Notes: a model not told the origin generated them from the letters alone. DNA of 64,000 nucleotides from Mesorhizobium sp. (GCF_004963255.1 NZ_SUGA01000007.1:62001-126000), one strand, 5' to 3'. Positions 41,926 through 51,742 are shown, numbered from the stretch's first letter. Translations and numbers: made by a program.

Positions 41926-43365
41926 TTAGCCCGCGAATGTATAGGCCGTCTTCACCGTGGTGTAGAACTCCATGGCGTAGCGGCCCTGCTCGCGCGGGCC
42001 ATAGCTCGAGCCCTTGCGGCCGCCGAAAGGCACGTGGAAGTCGACGCCCGCCGTCGGCAGGTTGACCATCACCATGCCGGCTTCGGAATTGCGCTTGAAA
42101 TGCGTCGCGTGCTTCAGGCTGGTCGTGCAGATGCCGGAGGTGAGGCCGAACGGCGTGTCGTTGGCGACCGCCAGCGCCTCGTCATAGTCCTTGACGCGGA
42201 TGACGTTGGCAACCGGGCCAAAGATCTCCTCGCGCGAGATGCGCATGGCGTTGGTCGAGCCGACAAACAGCGCCGGCTGCAGATAGAAGCCCGGCGTGCC
42301 GCGCTCCAGCCGCTCGCCGCCGAAGGCGAGCGTTGCGCCTTCCCTGACACCGATCGCGATATAGTCTTCGTCCTGCTTGAGCTGGGTCTGGTCGACGACC
42401 GGGCCGATCTGGGTCTTGGCGTCCAGCGCATCGCCGATGACGAGCTTGTCAAGACGCTCCTTCACCGCATCGACGAAACGGTCGTGGATGCCGTCGGTGA
42501 CGATGAGACGCGAGGACGCCGTGCAGCGCTGTCCGGTCGAGAAATAGGCGCCGTTGACGGCGCAGTCGACGGCCACCGCGAGGTCAGCATCGTCGAGCAC
42601 GACCAGCGGGTTCTTGCCGCCCATCTCGAGCTGGAACTTGCGCATATGCTCGACGCTTGCCGCGGCGACGCGCTTGCCGGTGCCGACCGAGCCGGTGAAG
42701 GAGATGGCGTTGACGTCGGGGCTGTCGAGCATCGCCTGACCGACGACCGAGCCCTTGCCCATGACGAGGTTGAGCACGCCCTTGGGCAGGCCGGCGCGGT
42801 GCAGGATGTCGACGATGGTCCAGGCGCTTTCGGGAACGAGCTCAGCCGGCTTGAAGACGATCGTGTTGCCGTAGGCCAACGCCGGCGCGATCTTCCAGGC
42901 GGGAATGGCAATGGGGAAATTCCATGGCGTGATGATGCCGACGACGCCGACACCCTCGCGGGTCATCTCGACGCCGACGCCCGGCCGCACGCTCGGCACC
43001 ATCTCGCCCGACAGGCGCAGCGTCTCGCCGGCGAAGAAGTCGAATATCTGCGCGGCGCGGATCGTCTCGCCGACGCCCTCGGCCAGCGTCTTGCCTTCTT
43101 CACGCGCGAGCGAGCGGCCGATCTCGTCCTTGCGCGCCATGATCTCGTCGGAGGTCTTCTTCAGCACGGCGTGGCGGGCCAGCGGGCCGGAGCGCGACCA
43201 GGCCGGAAAAGCCGCCTTGGCGGCGGCGATGGCCTGCTTTGCCTCCTCCGGCCCGGCTGAAGCGTATTCGCCGACGACGTCGTTGGTGTTCGAGGGGTTG
43301 ATGTTGCGCGAGCCGGCCTCGCCAAGCCACTCGCCGTCGATCAGGTTCTTGCGGTGCAGGGTCAT
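41926..43365 (-). CDS. NAD(P)-dependent aldehyde dehydrogenase (alpha-ketoglutarate semialdehyde-type)
   Basis: Encodes 479 residues. ALDH superfamily features: TPWNFPIAIPAWKIAPAL, FTGSVGTGKRVA cofactor loop, catalytic Glu248 in LEMGGKNP and Cys281 in STGQRCTASS. The sequence resembles 2,5-dioxovalerate (alpha-ketoglutarate semialdehyde) dehydrogenases used in sugar acid, arabinose or hydroxyproline degradation, but the substrate cannot be fixed from sequence. ATG 43365 is standard for the family. Forms an operon with the DUF1349 gene. Confidence 0.9.
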   Translation of the reverse strand: MTLHRKNLIDGEWLGEAGSRNINPSNTNDVVGEYASAGPEEAKQAIAAAKAAFPAWSRSGPLARHAVLKKTSDEIMARKDEIGRSLAREEGKTLAEGVGETIRAAQIFDFFAGETLRLSGEMVPSVRPGVGVEMTREGVGVVGIITPWNFPIAIPAWKIAPALAYGNTIVFKPAELVPESAWTIVDILHRAGLPKGVLNLVMGKGSVVGQAMLDSPDVNAISFTGSVGTGKRVAAASVEHMRKFQLEMGGKNPLVVLDDADLAVAVDCAVNGAYFSTGQRCTASSRLIVTDGIHDRFVDAVKERLDKLVIGDALDAKTQIGPVVDQTQLKQDEDYIAIGVREGATLAFGGERLERGTPGFYLQPALFVGSTNAMRISREEIFGPVANVIRVKDYDEALAVANDTPFGLTSGICTTSLKHATHFKRNSEAGMVMVNLPTAGVDFHVPFGGRKGSSYGPREQGRYAMEFYTTVKTAYTFAG

Positions 43366-43485
43366 CTTGTTTTTCCTTGGGTTTTGGTCGCGGCGGCCTT
43401 CGGCCGGGTCAATTGTCGGACAAATGATATAGTCATTGCCCGAGAGGAGGTCTACCCGCGATCTTAAACCTAGAGCCAGTTCGCG

Positions 43486-43971
43486 TCAGGTCGAGAACGA
43501 CCAGAACAAGCAGGCGAGCGTGACCGCGCCGAAGACGACGAAGAACAGGCTTCTGAGCAGGATGTTGCGGCGAAGCTCGTTCATGGTGAGGTGAGCCGCC
43601 ACGATCGCTGCCACGAACAGGAAGCGCCAGTTGAAGAGCGCCCAAAGCACCTCATGCTGGCCGAAGGCCCATCTGGCGATCAGCGAGCCGACGATGGTCG
43701 CGAACAGCATGATCGTCGCCCAGAAGATCGCGTCGGCGGCATGGGTTAGCATGATACCGGCGGCGCGGATCGGCAGGATCATCATCAGCATGGCGCCGAA
43801 GAAATAGATGGCGGCAATGGCCAGGAAGGAGCCGGCATCGGCGATGCCGTCGAGACGCTTCACGCCGAACGCGCCGTAGGAATAGCCGTGCCTGGCAACC
43901 GCCAAAGAGAGCGCCATCAGCAGGGCGCTCAAAACCGTGACCAGTGCGAATGTGCCGAGAGCCTTGCTCAT
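43486..43971 (-). CDS. Hypothetical integral membrane protein
   Basis: Encodes 161 residues with four to five hydrophobic segments (ALVTVLSALLMALSLAVA; SFLAIAAIYFFGAMLMMIL; AIFWATIMLFATIVGSLIA; FLFVAAIVAAHL; SLFFVVFGAVTLACLFW). No domain recognised and no clear partner; it lies between the aldehyde dehydrogenase and a peptide-type ABC operon, on the same strand as both. Confidence 0.7.
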   Translation of the reverse strand: MSKALGTFALVTVLSALLMALSLAVARHGYSYGAFGVKRLDGIADAGSFLAIAAIYFFGAMLMMILPIRAAGIMLTHAADAIFWATIMLFATIVGSLIARWAFGQHEVLWALFNWRFLFVAAIVAAHLTMNELRRNILLRSLFFVVFGAVTLACLFWSFST

Positions 43972-44023
43972 GCCGTTCCCTGTTGAGACGAATCAACAGG
44001 AGTCTAGCAATCAAAGCCGCAAT

Positions 44024-44911
44024 TCACCTCTCGATATTCTCGAAGGCGCCGATGCCTTGAGCGATCAGATTGGTGGCCATGACCAGCGAAACGATCGCGC
44101 CCGAGTTGAAGACCACGACCCACCATTTGCCGCCGGTCAGGAAACCATAGCCTTCGGCGACGGCCAGGCCCCAGTCTGCCGAAGGCGGCTGGATGCCGAG
44201 GCCGAGAAAGCTCAGCGTCGCGATCGAGAAGAAGGCGTAGCCCAGCCGGGTGATGAGCTCGATCAGGATGGTCTCCCTGATGTTGGGCAGGATCTCCAGC
44301 ACCATGATGGCGAAGGCATTCTCGCCGCCGAGGCGGGCGGCGCTGACATATTCGCGTTCCTTCTGCTCGCGCACCGCGGCGCGCACGGTCCTGGCCACCA
44401 GCGGCGCATAGGCGATGGCGATCACCAGGATGACGGTGAGGTTCGAAGGTCCGAGCGCCACCAGCGTCATGGTGACAAGCACGATGAAGGGGAAAGCCAT
44501 CAGCGTGTCGAGCAGCCGCGCGCCGATAGCGTCGATCAGGCCATCGAAATAGCCGAGCACCAGGCCGATCAGGGTGCCGGCGGCGACGCCGCCCAACGTC
44601 GCGAGCGGCGCGACCAGCAGGATGTCGCGCGATCCGACGATGATGCGGGACAGCACGTCGCGGCCGAGATGATCGGTGCCGAACCAGTGCGCGGCGTCCG
44701 GCGGCGTCAGCGTGGCGAGGAAATCCTCGGCATAGGGATCGTAGGGCACCAGCCGGTCGCCGAACAGGGCGCAGGCGATCCAGAAGGCGAGGATGAGCGT
44801 TCCGATGATGACGGATACAGGAAGGCCGCGAACGGCGCGGCCCAGCCTGCCGGCGACCCGCAGGACAGCGGGCGCGTGCGACGGTGCCGGGAACTCCAGG
44901 AGATCCATCAT
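44024..44911 (-). CDS. ABC transporter permease (DppC-like)
   Basis: Encodes 295 residues of the peptide/nickel permease family. A first helix (VSVIIGTLILAFWIACALFG) is followed by WFGTDHLGRDVLSRIIVGSR, the typical DppC/OppC motif, and the EAA-loop REQKEREYVSAARLGGENAF. It forms the inner-membrane channel with the permease at 44908-45867. ATG 44911 overlaps the DppB-like stop as ATGA. The operon order is substrate-binding protein, permease B, permease C. Confidence 0.9.
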   Translation of the reverse strand: MMDLLEFPAPSHAPAVLRVAGRLGRAVRGLPVSVIIGTLILAFWIACALFGDRLVPYDPYAEDFLATLTPPDAAHWFGTDHLGRDVLSRIIVGSRDILLVAPLATLGGVAAGTLIGLVLGYFDGLIDAIGARLLDTLMAFPFIVLVTMTLVALGPSNLTVILVIAIAYAPLVARTVRAAVREQKEREYVSAARLGGENAFAIMVLEILPNIRETILIELITRLGYAFFSIATLSFLGLGIQPPSADWGLAVAEGYGFLTGGKWWVVVFNSGAIVSLVMATNLIAQGIGAFENIER

Positions 44912-45867
44912 AGCGACGCCCGCCGCCGTTGCCGCGGGTCGAGCAGCGCCTGGACGAGATCGCCGATGGCCGCCGACAGGACGAAGATCGTCGCCATGAC
45001 CAGCACGCCTGCCTCGAGCATCGGGAAATCGCGCGACTTGGCTGCATTGAGCACAAGATTGCCGAGACCCTGGATGCCGAACAGCGCCTCGATCACCACC
45101 AGCCCGCCGAGCATGTAGCCGCTCTGCGTCGCCAGCACCGCGATGGTCGGCGTCAGCGCGTTGGGAAGCACGTGGCGGATAATGACCTGCCGGCGATCGA
45201 GCCCTTTCAGGATGGCGGTGCGCGTATAGTCGGCAGCCAAAGCCTCGATGACACCGGCCCGCGTCATGCGCGCCAGATAGCCGGCGAGGTTGAGCACCAG
45301 CGGCAGCGCCGGCAGGATGAGATAGTAGCCGCTCGTCCAGAAACCCGCGCCGTCAGGCGCGGCACCCGTGATCGGCAGCCAGTTCAGCCACAGGCCGAAG
45401 ACCAGGAGCAGGAGCAGGCCGGAGACGAAATCCGGGACAATGCCGAAGGAGACGCCGGCGAGCACGATCAGCCGATCGGTGAGCCGACCCTGGTTGAGGC
45501 CGGCGACGATGCCCGCGCCGACACCCAGCGGCACAAGAAACAAGAGGATGATGCCCGCAAGGGCCGCCGAGCGGCCGAGGCTTGCCAGCACGAAGGGCGC
45601 GACCGGCGCACGCATCGACAGCGACGTGCCGAAATCGCCGCCAAGCGCCGCACTGAACCAGCGCCAATACTGGACAAGCACGGGCTGGTCGGCGCCGAGC
45701 TGTCTGTTCAGCGCCGCGACGGCCTGCGCATCGGCGAAGGGACCGAGCATAACGCGCGCGACATCGCCGGGCAGGACCTGCCCGGCGAGGAAGACCAGCG
45801 CGCTGAGCAGCCACAAGGTGAGGAGCAGCGAGGCAAGGCGCGCCGACAAGGTGCGGCCGTTCAGCAT
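44908..45867 (-). CDS. ABC transporter permease (DppB-like)
   Basis: Encodes 319 residues from ATG 45867 (MLNGRTLSARLASLLLTLWL). Typical DppB/OppB features: N-terminal helix, PGDVARVMLGP, helices GVGAGIVAGL and YLILPALPLVLNLAGYLARM, and the EAA-loop DYTRTAILKGLDRRQVIIRHVLPNAL (read in parts). The upstream in-frame region back to 46122 overlaps the substrate-binding protein gene and is not used. The gap to the SBP gene is 31 bp. Confidence 0.9.
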   Translation of the reverse strand: MLNGRTLSARLASLLLTLWLLSALVFLAGQVLPGDVARVMLGPFADAQAVAALNRQLGADQPVLVQYWRWFSAALGGDFGTSLSMRAPVAPFVLASLGRSAALAGIILLFLVPLGVGAGIVAGLNQGRLTDRLIVLAGVSFGIVPDFVSGLLLLLVFGLWLNWLPITGAAPDGAGFWTSGYYLILPALPLVLNLAGYLARMTRAGVIEALAADYTRTAILKGLDRRQVIIRHVLPNALTPTIAVLATQSGYMLGGLVVIEALFGIQGLGNLVLNAAKSRDFPMLEAGVLVMATIFVLSAAIGDLVQALLDPRQRRRASL

Positions 45868-45898
45868 CCTGTGCCCCAGCCGATGTGACGTTTGCGCA

Positions 45899-47542
45899 TC
45901 ATGCCTGGACGAAGGAAACGCGGTCGAGCAGGAGATGCGAGATCGCCGTAAAGCGCACGCCCTCGACCTTCGCGCTGGCGATCCGGCTATACTGCGAGAA
46001 GTAGGAGATGATCTCCGGCGTCTCGTCGAGCAGCAGGGTCTGGATCTTGCCGGCCGCGATACGTTGCGTCTGCAGGTCGCGGGCCTTGCTGTATTCGACC
46101 AGCAAGGCGTCATAGTCCGCATTCTTGAAATGCGCGGCGTTCCACGCGCCGTCGCTCTTCAGCGTCGCGTTGAGGAAGATGTCAGGCGTGCCACGATGGC
46201 CGAAATCGGTGATGCCGAGATTGGAATCGAGCCATGGCGAGCTGCCGAAGGTCGCCGATCCGTAATAGGCATCCTGCGGCAGCACATTGAGCTTGATATC
46301 GATGCCGGCCTTCTTGGCAAAGTTCTGGATGATCACGGCGTAGTCGGGAATGTCGTAGGCGCGCTCGGTGGTCAGCGTCACCTCGAAGCCGTTGGGCACG
46401 CCGGCTTCGGCCAGCAGACGCTTGGCCTCGGCGATGTCCTGCTTGCGCTGCGGCACCGACGAATCGGCCGAGGGGAAGATCGGCGCGAAGGGCGTGTCGT
46501 TGCCGACGATGGCGCGCCCCTTGAGCAGGCCCTTGACGATGGCTTCGCGGTCGAGGGTGAGCGCCAGGGCGCGGCGGATGCGCTTGTCGGTGAACGGCGC
46601 CTGATCGGTCCTGAGATGCACGGCGTCATGCGAGCTCGCCTGCACGCTCAAAAGCTTGAAGTTGGCATTGCCCTCGATCGCCAGTTCCAGACGCGTGGTG
46701 CTCGGGATGACGTCGAGTTGGCCGGCCTGCAGCGCCACGACCTGCGCCTGCTCGTCGTCGAAGAATTTGATCTCGACGCGGTCGGGCAGCGCCTTGTCGC
46801 CCCAGTAATCGGGATTGCGCACGAAGCTGGCGCCCTGCTTGGGGCGGAAGGATTCAAGCTTGAACGGGCCGGTGCCGTTGAAATTCTTCTCGAAGTCGCC
46901 GGCATAGTCGGCCGGCAGGATCACGGCGTTGTAGACGTCGGAGGAGACATAGAAGGGGAAATTCGAGTTCGACTGGTCAAGATCGAAGGCGACCGTCTCG
47001 TCGTCGACGATCTTGGCGCCGCCCTTGGAGAGAATTCCCTTGTAGGCCGACAGAGCCGACGAGCCGCTGTTCGGATCGACCAGACGCTCGAAGCTCGCCA
47101 CGACGTCCTTGGCGGTGACGGTGCGGCCGTCATGGAATTTCACGCCGGGGCGCAGCTTGAAGGTCCAGCGCTTGGCCGTCTCATCGGCTTCCCAGGACAG
47201 AGCAAGCTTCGGCTGCAGCCCGTCCTTGGGATCGTCGAGGATGAGATATTCGCCGACCTGGCTGAGAACGCCGATGCTGGCCGGATCGGTGACGGTGACC
47301 GGATCGATCGCCTTGGTCGGCTGGCCAAGCCCGACGCGGACGGTGCCGCCGGCAGTGGCCGCGCGGGCCTGACCGGAGAAGCCCAGCCCTTGCGAAGCGG
47401 CAAAGCCGGTCAGGCCGATCAGCGCGGCGTATTTCAACAGGTCGCGGCGCTTGAGATAGCCCTTGGCGTATTCATCGATGGCGACGTTCCAGATATCGCC
47501 GGAGAGATTGCGAAGGGCGTCGATTTCGTTGCGCTTGGTCAT
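45899..47542 (-). CDS. ABC transporter substrate-binding protein, family 5
   Basis: Encodes 547 residues. A Tat-like signal (KRRDLLKYAALIGLTGFAAS, ending AATAGG) is followed by a family-5 (peptide/nickel) binding domain: KLRPGVKFHDGRTVTAKDVVASFE, FNGTGPFKLESFRPKQGA, RIRRALALTLDREAIVKGLL. It captures the solute in the periplasm for permeases 44024-45867 and probably the ATPase at 49932-51737. Gene neighbours (LLM monooxygenase, DUF427) suggest an unusual organic solute rather than peptides. Confidence 0.92.
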   Translation of the reverse strand: MTKRNEIDALRNLSGDIWNVAIDEYAKGYLKRRDLLKYAALIGLTGFAASQGLGFSGQARAATAGGTVRVGLGQPTKAIDPVTVTDPASIGVLSQVGEYLILDDPKDGLQPKLALSWEADETAKRWTFKLRPGVKFHDGRTVTAKDVVASFERLVDPNSGSSALSAYKGILSKGGAKIVDDETVAFDLDQSNSNFPFYVSSDVYNAVILPADYAGDFEKNFNGTGPFKLESFRPKQGASFVRNPDYWGDKALPDRVEIKFFDDEQAQVVALQAGQLDVIPSTTRLELAIEGNANFKLLSVQASSHDAVHLRTDQAPFTDKRIRRALALTLDREAIVKGLLKGRAIVGNDTPFAPIFPSADSSVPQRKQDIAEAKRLLAEAGVPNGFEVTLTTERAYDIPDYAVIIQNFAKKAGIDIKLNVLPQDAYYGSATFGSSPWLDSNLGITDFGHRGTPDIFLNATLKSDGAWNAAHFKNADYDALLVEYSKARDLQTQRIAAGKIQTLLLDETPEIISYFSQYSRIASAKVEGVRFTAISHLLLDRVSFVQA

Positions 47543-47599
47543 TTTTTGCCTCTGTGAAAATCGTGGTTTTTGAAATGAAGTGGAGACGATGGCGCCGGA

Positions 47600-48373
47600 T
47601 CAGACCGGCTGGCCGTCGAGATGGATGCGGTCGACTGCTTGCGGATAGAAGGCGATCAGCCCCTTGATCTTCGGCATCTCGGCGATCGGATCGCGGTAGC
47701 TCCAGGCGATGTCCTCGCTGAGCGAGCCGTCCTTGAGCACGCCCGACCAGTAGGAGGCGATGCCCTTGTAGGGACATCGGGTCCTCGTCAACGAGGCCCT
47801 CAGCCGGTCGAGGCGAACATCCTCCGGCGGCAGGTAGAAGCGCGTCGGCAGATGCGTTTCGAACAGCAGCACCGGACGGCGGCTGTCGGCAATCGGCTCA
47901 CCGTCGAACCAGATCTCGACATGGCTGGAGCTCTGCAGCACGTCGATGCGCGCATATGGATCGCGGGCATGGACGAAGACCTCTTCGTCTTCCTCGAACC
48001 ATTGGTCGACGAGGTTCCAGGTGAAGGCGATGCGGCCGGCGAGCGGCGCGAGATTCTCGTCGGGCGGCGCGGTGAACGACCAGGCGGCATCGGCGGCGCG
48101 CCGGTCACCGGCTTCGATATCCCAGTATTTGGTCTCGCCGCCGACGGGATGCTGCTGACCCTGCTTCGACGGCTTCAGCACCGACTGATCGACGGCCGCC
48201 AGGGGGAAGAAATAGATCGGCAGGAAATGGTTGGAGCGCAGCACCAGCACGTTGCGGCTGTCGGCGATGACGCGGCCGCCGAATCTGACGCGGATGCGCT
48301 TGGGGCTGTGCAGGACATTGATCAGTTGCGGCGCGGTCGCTTCGCGCGGCTGCAATCTCGGCGCGGCGGTCAT
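47600..48373 (-). CDS. Tandem DUF427 domain protein
   Basis: Encodes 257 residues from ATG 48373. Two copies of the DUF427 module are visible: KRIRVRFGGRVIADSRNVLVL ... YFFP, and SHVEIWFDGEPIADSRRPVLLF ... FYLPPEDV, the second followed by RTRCPYKGIASYWS, the most conserved motif. The biochemical function of DUF427 is unknown. It lies between the LLM monooxygenase and the SBP gene on the same strand and is likely part of that operon. The longer reading frame upstream is antiphase within the LLM gene. Confidence 0.85.
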   Translation of the reverse strand: MTAAPRLQPREATAPQLINVLHSPKRIRVRFGGRVIADSRNVLVLRSNHFLPIYFFPLAAVDQSVLKPSKQGQQHPVGGETKYWDIEAGDRRAADAAWSFTAPPDENLAPLAGRIAFTWNLVDQWFEEDEEVFVHARDPYARIDVLQSSSHVEIWFDGEPIADSRRPVLLFETHLPTRFYLPPEDVRLDRLRASLTRTRCPYKGIASYWSGVLKDGSLSEDIAWSYRDPIAEMPKIKGLIAFYPQAVDRIHLDGQPV

Positions 48374-48384
48374 GACGGCTCTCC

Positions 48385-49743
48385 TCAGGACACGGCGCGC
48401 TGGTTGGCGCGCTGCTCGGCGAATCGGTTGGCGGGACGGGCGAGACCGAAGCGGTCGCGCAGCGTTCCGGGCGCGTATTCGGTCGGGAAGACGCCGCGGC
48501 GCTGCAGCTCGGGCACGACCTGCTCGGCGAAGTTGATCCAATCCTCCGGCAGCAGCGGGAACATCAGGTTGAAGCCGTCGGCGGCGCCCGCCTCGAACCA
48601 GTCCTGCAACTGGTCGGCGATCTGCTTCGGCGTGCCGGCGACGGTCGGCACCGAGCCGCTGTTGGCGAGTTTTCGCGCGATCTCGCGCAGCGTCAGGTTC
48701 TGCGTTGCCCACTGCTTGACGCGGTTGAGCGAGGTGCGGCCACCATTGAAGGTGCTTTCGTCGGGAAGCTGCGGCAGCGGGCCGTCCGGCGAATAGGCCG
48801 AGAGATCGATGCCGCTCCAGCTCGACAGGAGGTCGATGCCGACGCGATCGGGGAGCAGCGTCTGCAGATAATCCTGCCTGTCGCGCGCCTCGGCCTCGGA
48901 AGCGGCGACGATCGGCAATATGCCGGGCAGGATCTTGAAGCTCTCCGGCCGCCGGCCATGACGGGCGAGGCGCTCGTTGATGTCCTCGCGATACCGGATG
49001 CCGTCTTCCCTGGTGCTGTAGATGGCGAAATGCGCATCGGCATGGGCGGTGGCGAAATTCTTGCCGTCCTCCGACGAACCGGCCTGGACGATCAGCGGAT
49101 GGCCCTGCGGCGGCCGCGAGACGTTGAGCGGCCCGCGTACCTTGAAATGCGCGCCGCGATGGTCGAGCACATGGACCTTGTTCGGATCGGCGAAATAGCC
49201 GGTTTCCTTGTCGAACAGCAGGGCTTCGTCCTCCCAGCTGTCCCACAGCCCTTTGACGATATCGAGGAATTCGGCGGCGCGCTGGTAGCGGAAGGCGTGC
49301 TCGATATTGCCGTCGCGGCCGAAATTGCGCGCCTCCTCGTCCATGGCCGAGGTGACGACGTTCCACGACGCCCTGCCCGCGCTGATATGGTCAAGCGAGG
49401 CGAACAGGCGCGCGACATTGTAAGGTTCGCTGTAGGAACTCGACGCGGTGGTGATGAGGCCGATGTGTTTCGTCACGCCGGCCAGCGCCGACAAAAGCGT
49501 CAGCGGCTCGAGGCGGGCATTGGCGTAATGCGCGACGCCACTCTTCACCGAATCCCAGATCGATACGTGGTCGGCGACGAAGATGGTGTCGATTCTGGCG
49601 CGCTCGGCCGCCTGGACCAGCTCGCGATAGTAGTCGAAGCCAAGCACTTCCCGGCCTGGCGCGCGCGGATGGCGCCACGACATGCGATGGTCGCCTTGTG
49701 GGTTGAAGAAGAAAGCGCTGAGGATCAACTGATTTCGCGCCAT
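48385..49743 (-). CDS. LLM-class FMN-dependent monooxygenase (NtaA/SnaA/DszA type)
   Basis: Encodes 452 residues from ATG 49743 (MARNQLILSAFFFNPQGDHR). Features of the NtaA/DszA/SnaA subfamily: WRHPRAPGREVLGFDYYREL, AERARIDTIFVADHV, HIGLITTASSSYSEPYNVARL, SWNVVTSAMDEEARNFG, VQAGSSEDGKNFA. Such enzymes use FMNH2 supplied by a separate reductase to oxidize chelators, organosulfur or other small compounds; the substrate is not predictable. It heads an operon with DUF427 and the ABC genes. Confidence 0.92.
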   Translation of the reverse strand: MARNQLILSAFFFNPQGDHRMSWRHPRAPGREVLGFDYYRELVQAAERARIDTIFVADHVSIWDSVKSGVAHYANARLEPLTLLSALAGVTKHIGLITTASSSYSEPYNVARLFASLDHISAGRASWNVVTSAMDEEARNFGRDGNIEHAFRYQRAAEFLDIVKGLWDSWEDEALLFDKETGYFADPNKVHVLDHRGAHFKVRGPLNVSRPPQGHPLIVQAGSSEDGKNFATAHADAHFAIYSTREDGIRYREDINERLARHGRRPESFKILPGILPIVAASEAEARDRQDYLQTLLPDRVGIDLLSSWSGIDLSAYSPDGPLPQLPDESTFNGGRTSLNRVKQWATQNLTLREIARKLANSGSVPTVAGTPKQIADQLQDWFEAGAADGFNLMFPLLPEDWINFAEQVVPELQRRGVFPTEYAPGTLRDRFGLARPANRFAEQRANQRAVS

Positions 49744-49852
49744 GCCGGCCTCCTTGCAAATCGCTGGGGGAAACGGGCGCCGTGTTGTCCGGCGGCCCGC
49801 GATATCCAATTTGCAAAAGGCTAGATTGCGCTTGGCTTTAATTCGAGTAATT

Positions 49853-49864
49853 TTATCGAGATAA
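49853..49864. promoter_or_regulatory. TTATC-GA-GATAA palindrome in the divergent LLM/ATPase promoter
   Basis: TTATCGAGATAA lies in an AT-rich 188-bp interval, next to AATATACT, a plausible -10 region. It may be an operator controlling both the LLM operon and the divergent ATPase gene. No regulator gene is adjacent. Confidence 0.4.
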
Positions 49865-49931
49865 TATACTATGCAAGCGGAAGCGATTGCCCTCGATTAG
49901 GGCACCGGCAGAAAGCGATTTCGAGGTCTCG

Positions 49932-51737
49932 ATGTCCCCTTCGGTCCTGAATGTGGAGAAACTTTCCATCGCCTATGGCGGGAAAAGAGGATGGCAATCC
50001 GCCGTCAATGGCGTGTCGCTCGCAATAGGCCAGGGCGAAGCGTTGGGACTGGTCGGCGAATCCGGCTCGGGCAAGAGTTCGGTGGCCATGGCGATCTTGC
50101 GCTACCTGCCGGGGAATGCCCGCCTGGCGGCTTCGGCGCTGGAATTCCAGGGTCGGGAAATCCGCGGCCTTTCCGGCGAGGAGCTGCGCGGCCTACGCGG
50201 CGATCGCATCGCGGCTGTCTACCAACATCCGGGCGCCGCGCTCAGTCCGGCCATGACGATCGGCCGGCAGATCGGCGAGACGATCATGCGCCATCGCCCG
50301 GTGCGCCACGAGGAAGCGCGCTGGCGCTCCGCTGAGTTGCTCCGGCGTGTGCGGGTCGCCAATCCCGAGCGAGTGCTCGATCTCTACCCGCATGAGCTTT
50401 CCGGCGGCATGCAGCAGCGCGCCAACATCGCCATCGCCATCGCGCTCGACCCGGCGCTGCTGGTGCTGGACGAGCCGACCACGGCGCTCGACGCGAGCGT
50501 GCAGTCGGAGGTCATCGCGATCCTCGACGATTTGCGCCGCGACCACAAAACCAGCATCCTCCTGATCAGCCACGACATCAACCTGATCCGCCGCTCCTGC
50601 GACCGGGTGGCGGTTATGCAGTCAGGCGCGGTGGTCGAGAGCGGCGATGCGCGCGATGTCTTCGAGAACCCGGCCCACGCCTATACCAAGGCGCTGATCG
50701 CCTCGATCCCGGCGCTCAATTTCACCAAGCGGGACGGCCGCCTGGCCGAGACCGTTACGGCCGTTCGTGGTCGTACCGGGGCGATCCCCGCTCCTGCCGC
50801 TCCAAGTGACAGACAGGTCGCCATCGCGGGCAAGAAGATCAGTCATTCCTTTGGCGACCAGGCGGTGCTGCACAAGGTCGAGCTCCGCATCGAGCAGGGG
50901 GAAACCTTCGGCCTGATCGGTGAATCCGGCTCCGGCAAATCGACGCTGGCGCGGATCGTCACCGGGCTGCAGACGCCCAGCCAAGGATCGGTCGAGCTGT
51001 TCGGCAGAACGGTGGCGCCACGCGCCGAGAAGCGGGCGCCAGGCGAACGGCGCGACGTGCAGATGGTTTTCCAGTCGCCCGACCGCACGCTCAATCCGCG
51101 CCACCGGATCGGGCGGATCATCAGCCGGCCGCTGCGGCGGCTTGCCGGGCTTGGCCGGAGCGATGCGAAGACCCGCGTTGCCGAGCTTCTCCGCTCCGTC
51201 CGGCTGGCGGACACAACCGCGGAACAGAAGCCACGCTCGCTGTCCGGCGGCCAACGGCAGAGGGCGGCGATCGCTCGCGCCTTCGCCGGCGCGCCGAAAG
51301 TGGTGGTGCTGGACGAGCCGACCTCGGCGCTCGACGTCTCGGTGCAGGCAACGGTGCTCAACCTGCTCAACGATCTGCAGCGCGACAGGAACACGACCTA
51401 TCTGTTCATCAGCCACGATCTCAGGGTGGTGCGCTACATGGCCGACAGGATCGGCGTGCTCTATCGCGGCCGGTTGGTCGAGACCGGCACGTCCGAGCAG
51501 GTGTTCCGCGGGCCTAACCACCCCTACACGAAGTTGCTTTTGGCGGCGTCTTCAGACGAGGCGCCGGCAGCTTCCGCGCGGGCGGAGATCGCGGCCGAGA
51601 TCACATCCAACAGCGGGTGCGCATTCGCCGGCCGCTGTCCGTTGGCGCAGCCCGGTTGCCTGAAAGCGGAACCGCCCGCCGCCGATGTGGGCGACGGCCA
51701 TCTGATCGCTTGCTGGCGACACAGCGAATTGTCCTGA
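49932..51737 (+). CDS. ABC transporter ATP-binding protein, fused DppD-DppF type
   Basis: Encodes 601 residues from ATG 49932, with two ATPase domains. First domain: LVGESGSGKSS, then LSGGMQQRANIAIAIA and LLVLDEPTTALDASVQ. Second: LIGESGSGKST, MVFQSPDRTLNPRH, LSGGQRQRAAIARAFA and VVVLDEPTSALDVSVQ, and a C-terminal cysteine-rich CAFAGRCPLAQPGCL motif seen in oligopeptide ATPases. It should energize the DppBC-like permeases encoded on the opposite strand at 44024-45867, although the genes are divergent. Confidence 0.92.
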   Translation: MSPSVLNVEKLSIAYGGKRGWQSAVNGVSLAIGQGEALGLVGESGSGKSSVAMAILRYLPGNARLAASALEFQGREIRGLSGEELRGLRGDRIAAVYQHPGAALSPAMTIGRQIGETIMRHRPVRHEEARWRSAELLRRVRVANPERVLDLYPHELSGGMQQRANIAIAIALDPALLVLDEPTTALDASVQSEVIAILDDLRRDHKTSILLISHDINLIRRSCDRVAVMQSGAVVESGDARDVFENPAHAYTKALIASIPALNFTKRDGRLAETVTAVRGRTGAIPAPAAPSDRQVAIAGKKISHSFGDQAVLHKVELRIEQGETFGLIGESGSGKSTLARIVTGLQTPSQGSVELFGRTVAPRAEKRAPGERRDVQMVFQSPDRTLNPRHRIGRIISRPLRRLAGLGRSDAKTRVAELLRSVRLADTTAEQKPRSLSGGQRQRAAIARAFAGAPKVVVLDEPTSALDVSVQATVLNLLNDLQRDRNTTYLFISHDLRVVRYMADRIGVLYRGRLVETGTSEQVFRGPNHPYTKLLLAASSDEAPAASARAEIAAEITSNSGCAFAGRCPLAQPGCLKAEPPAADVGDGHLIACWRHSELS

Positions 51738-51742
51738 GGCAG

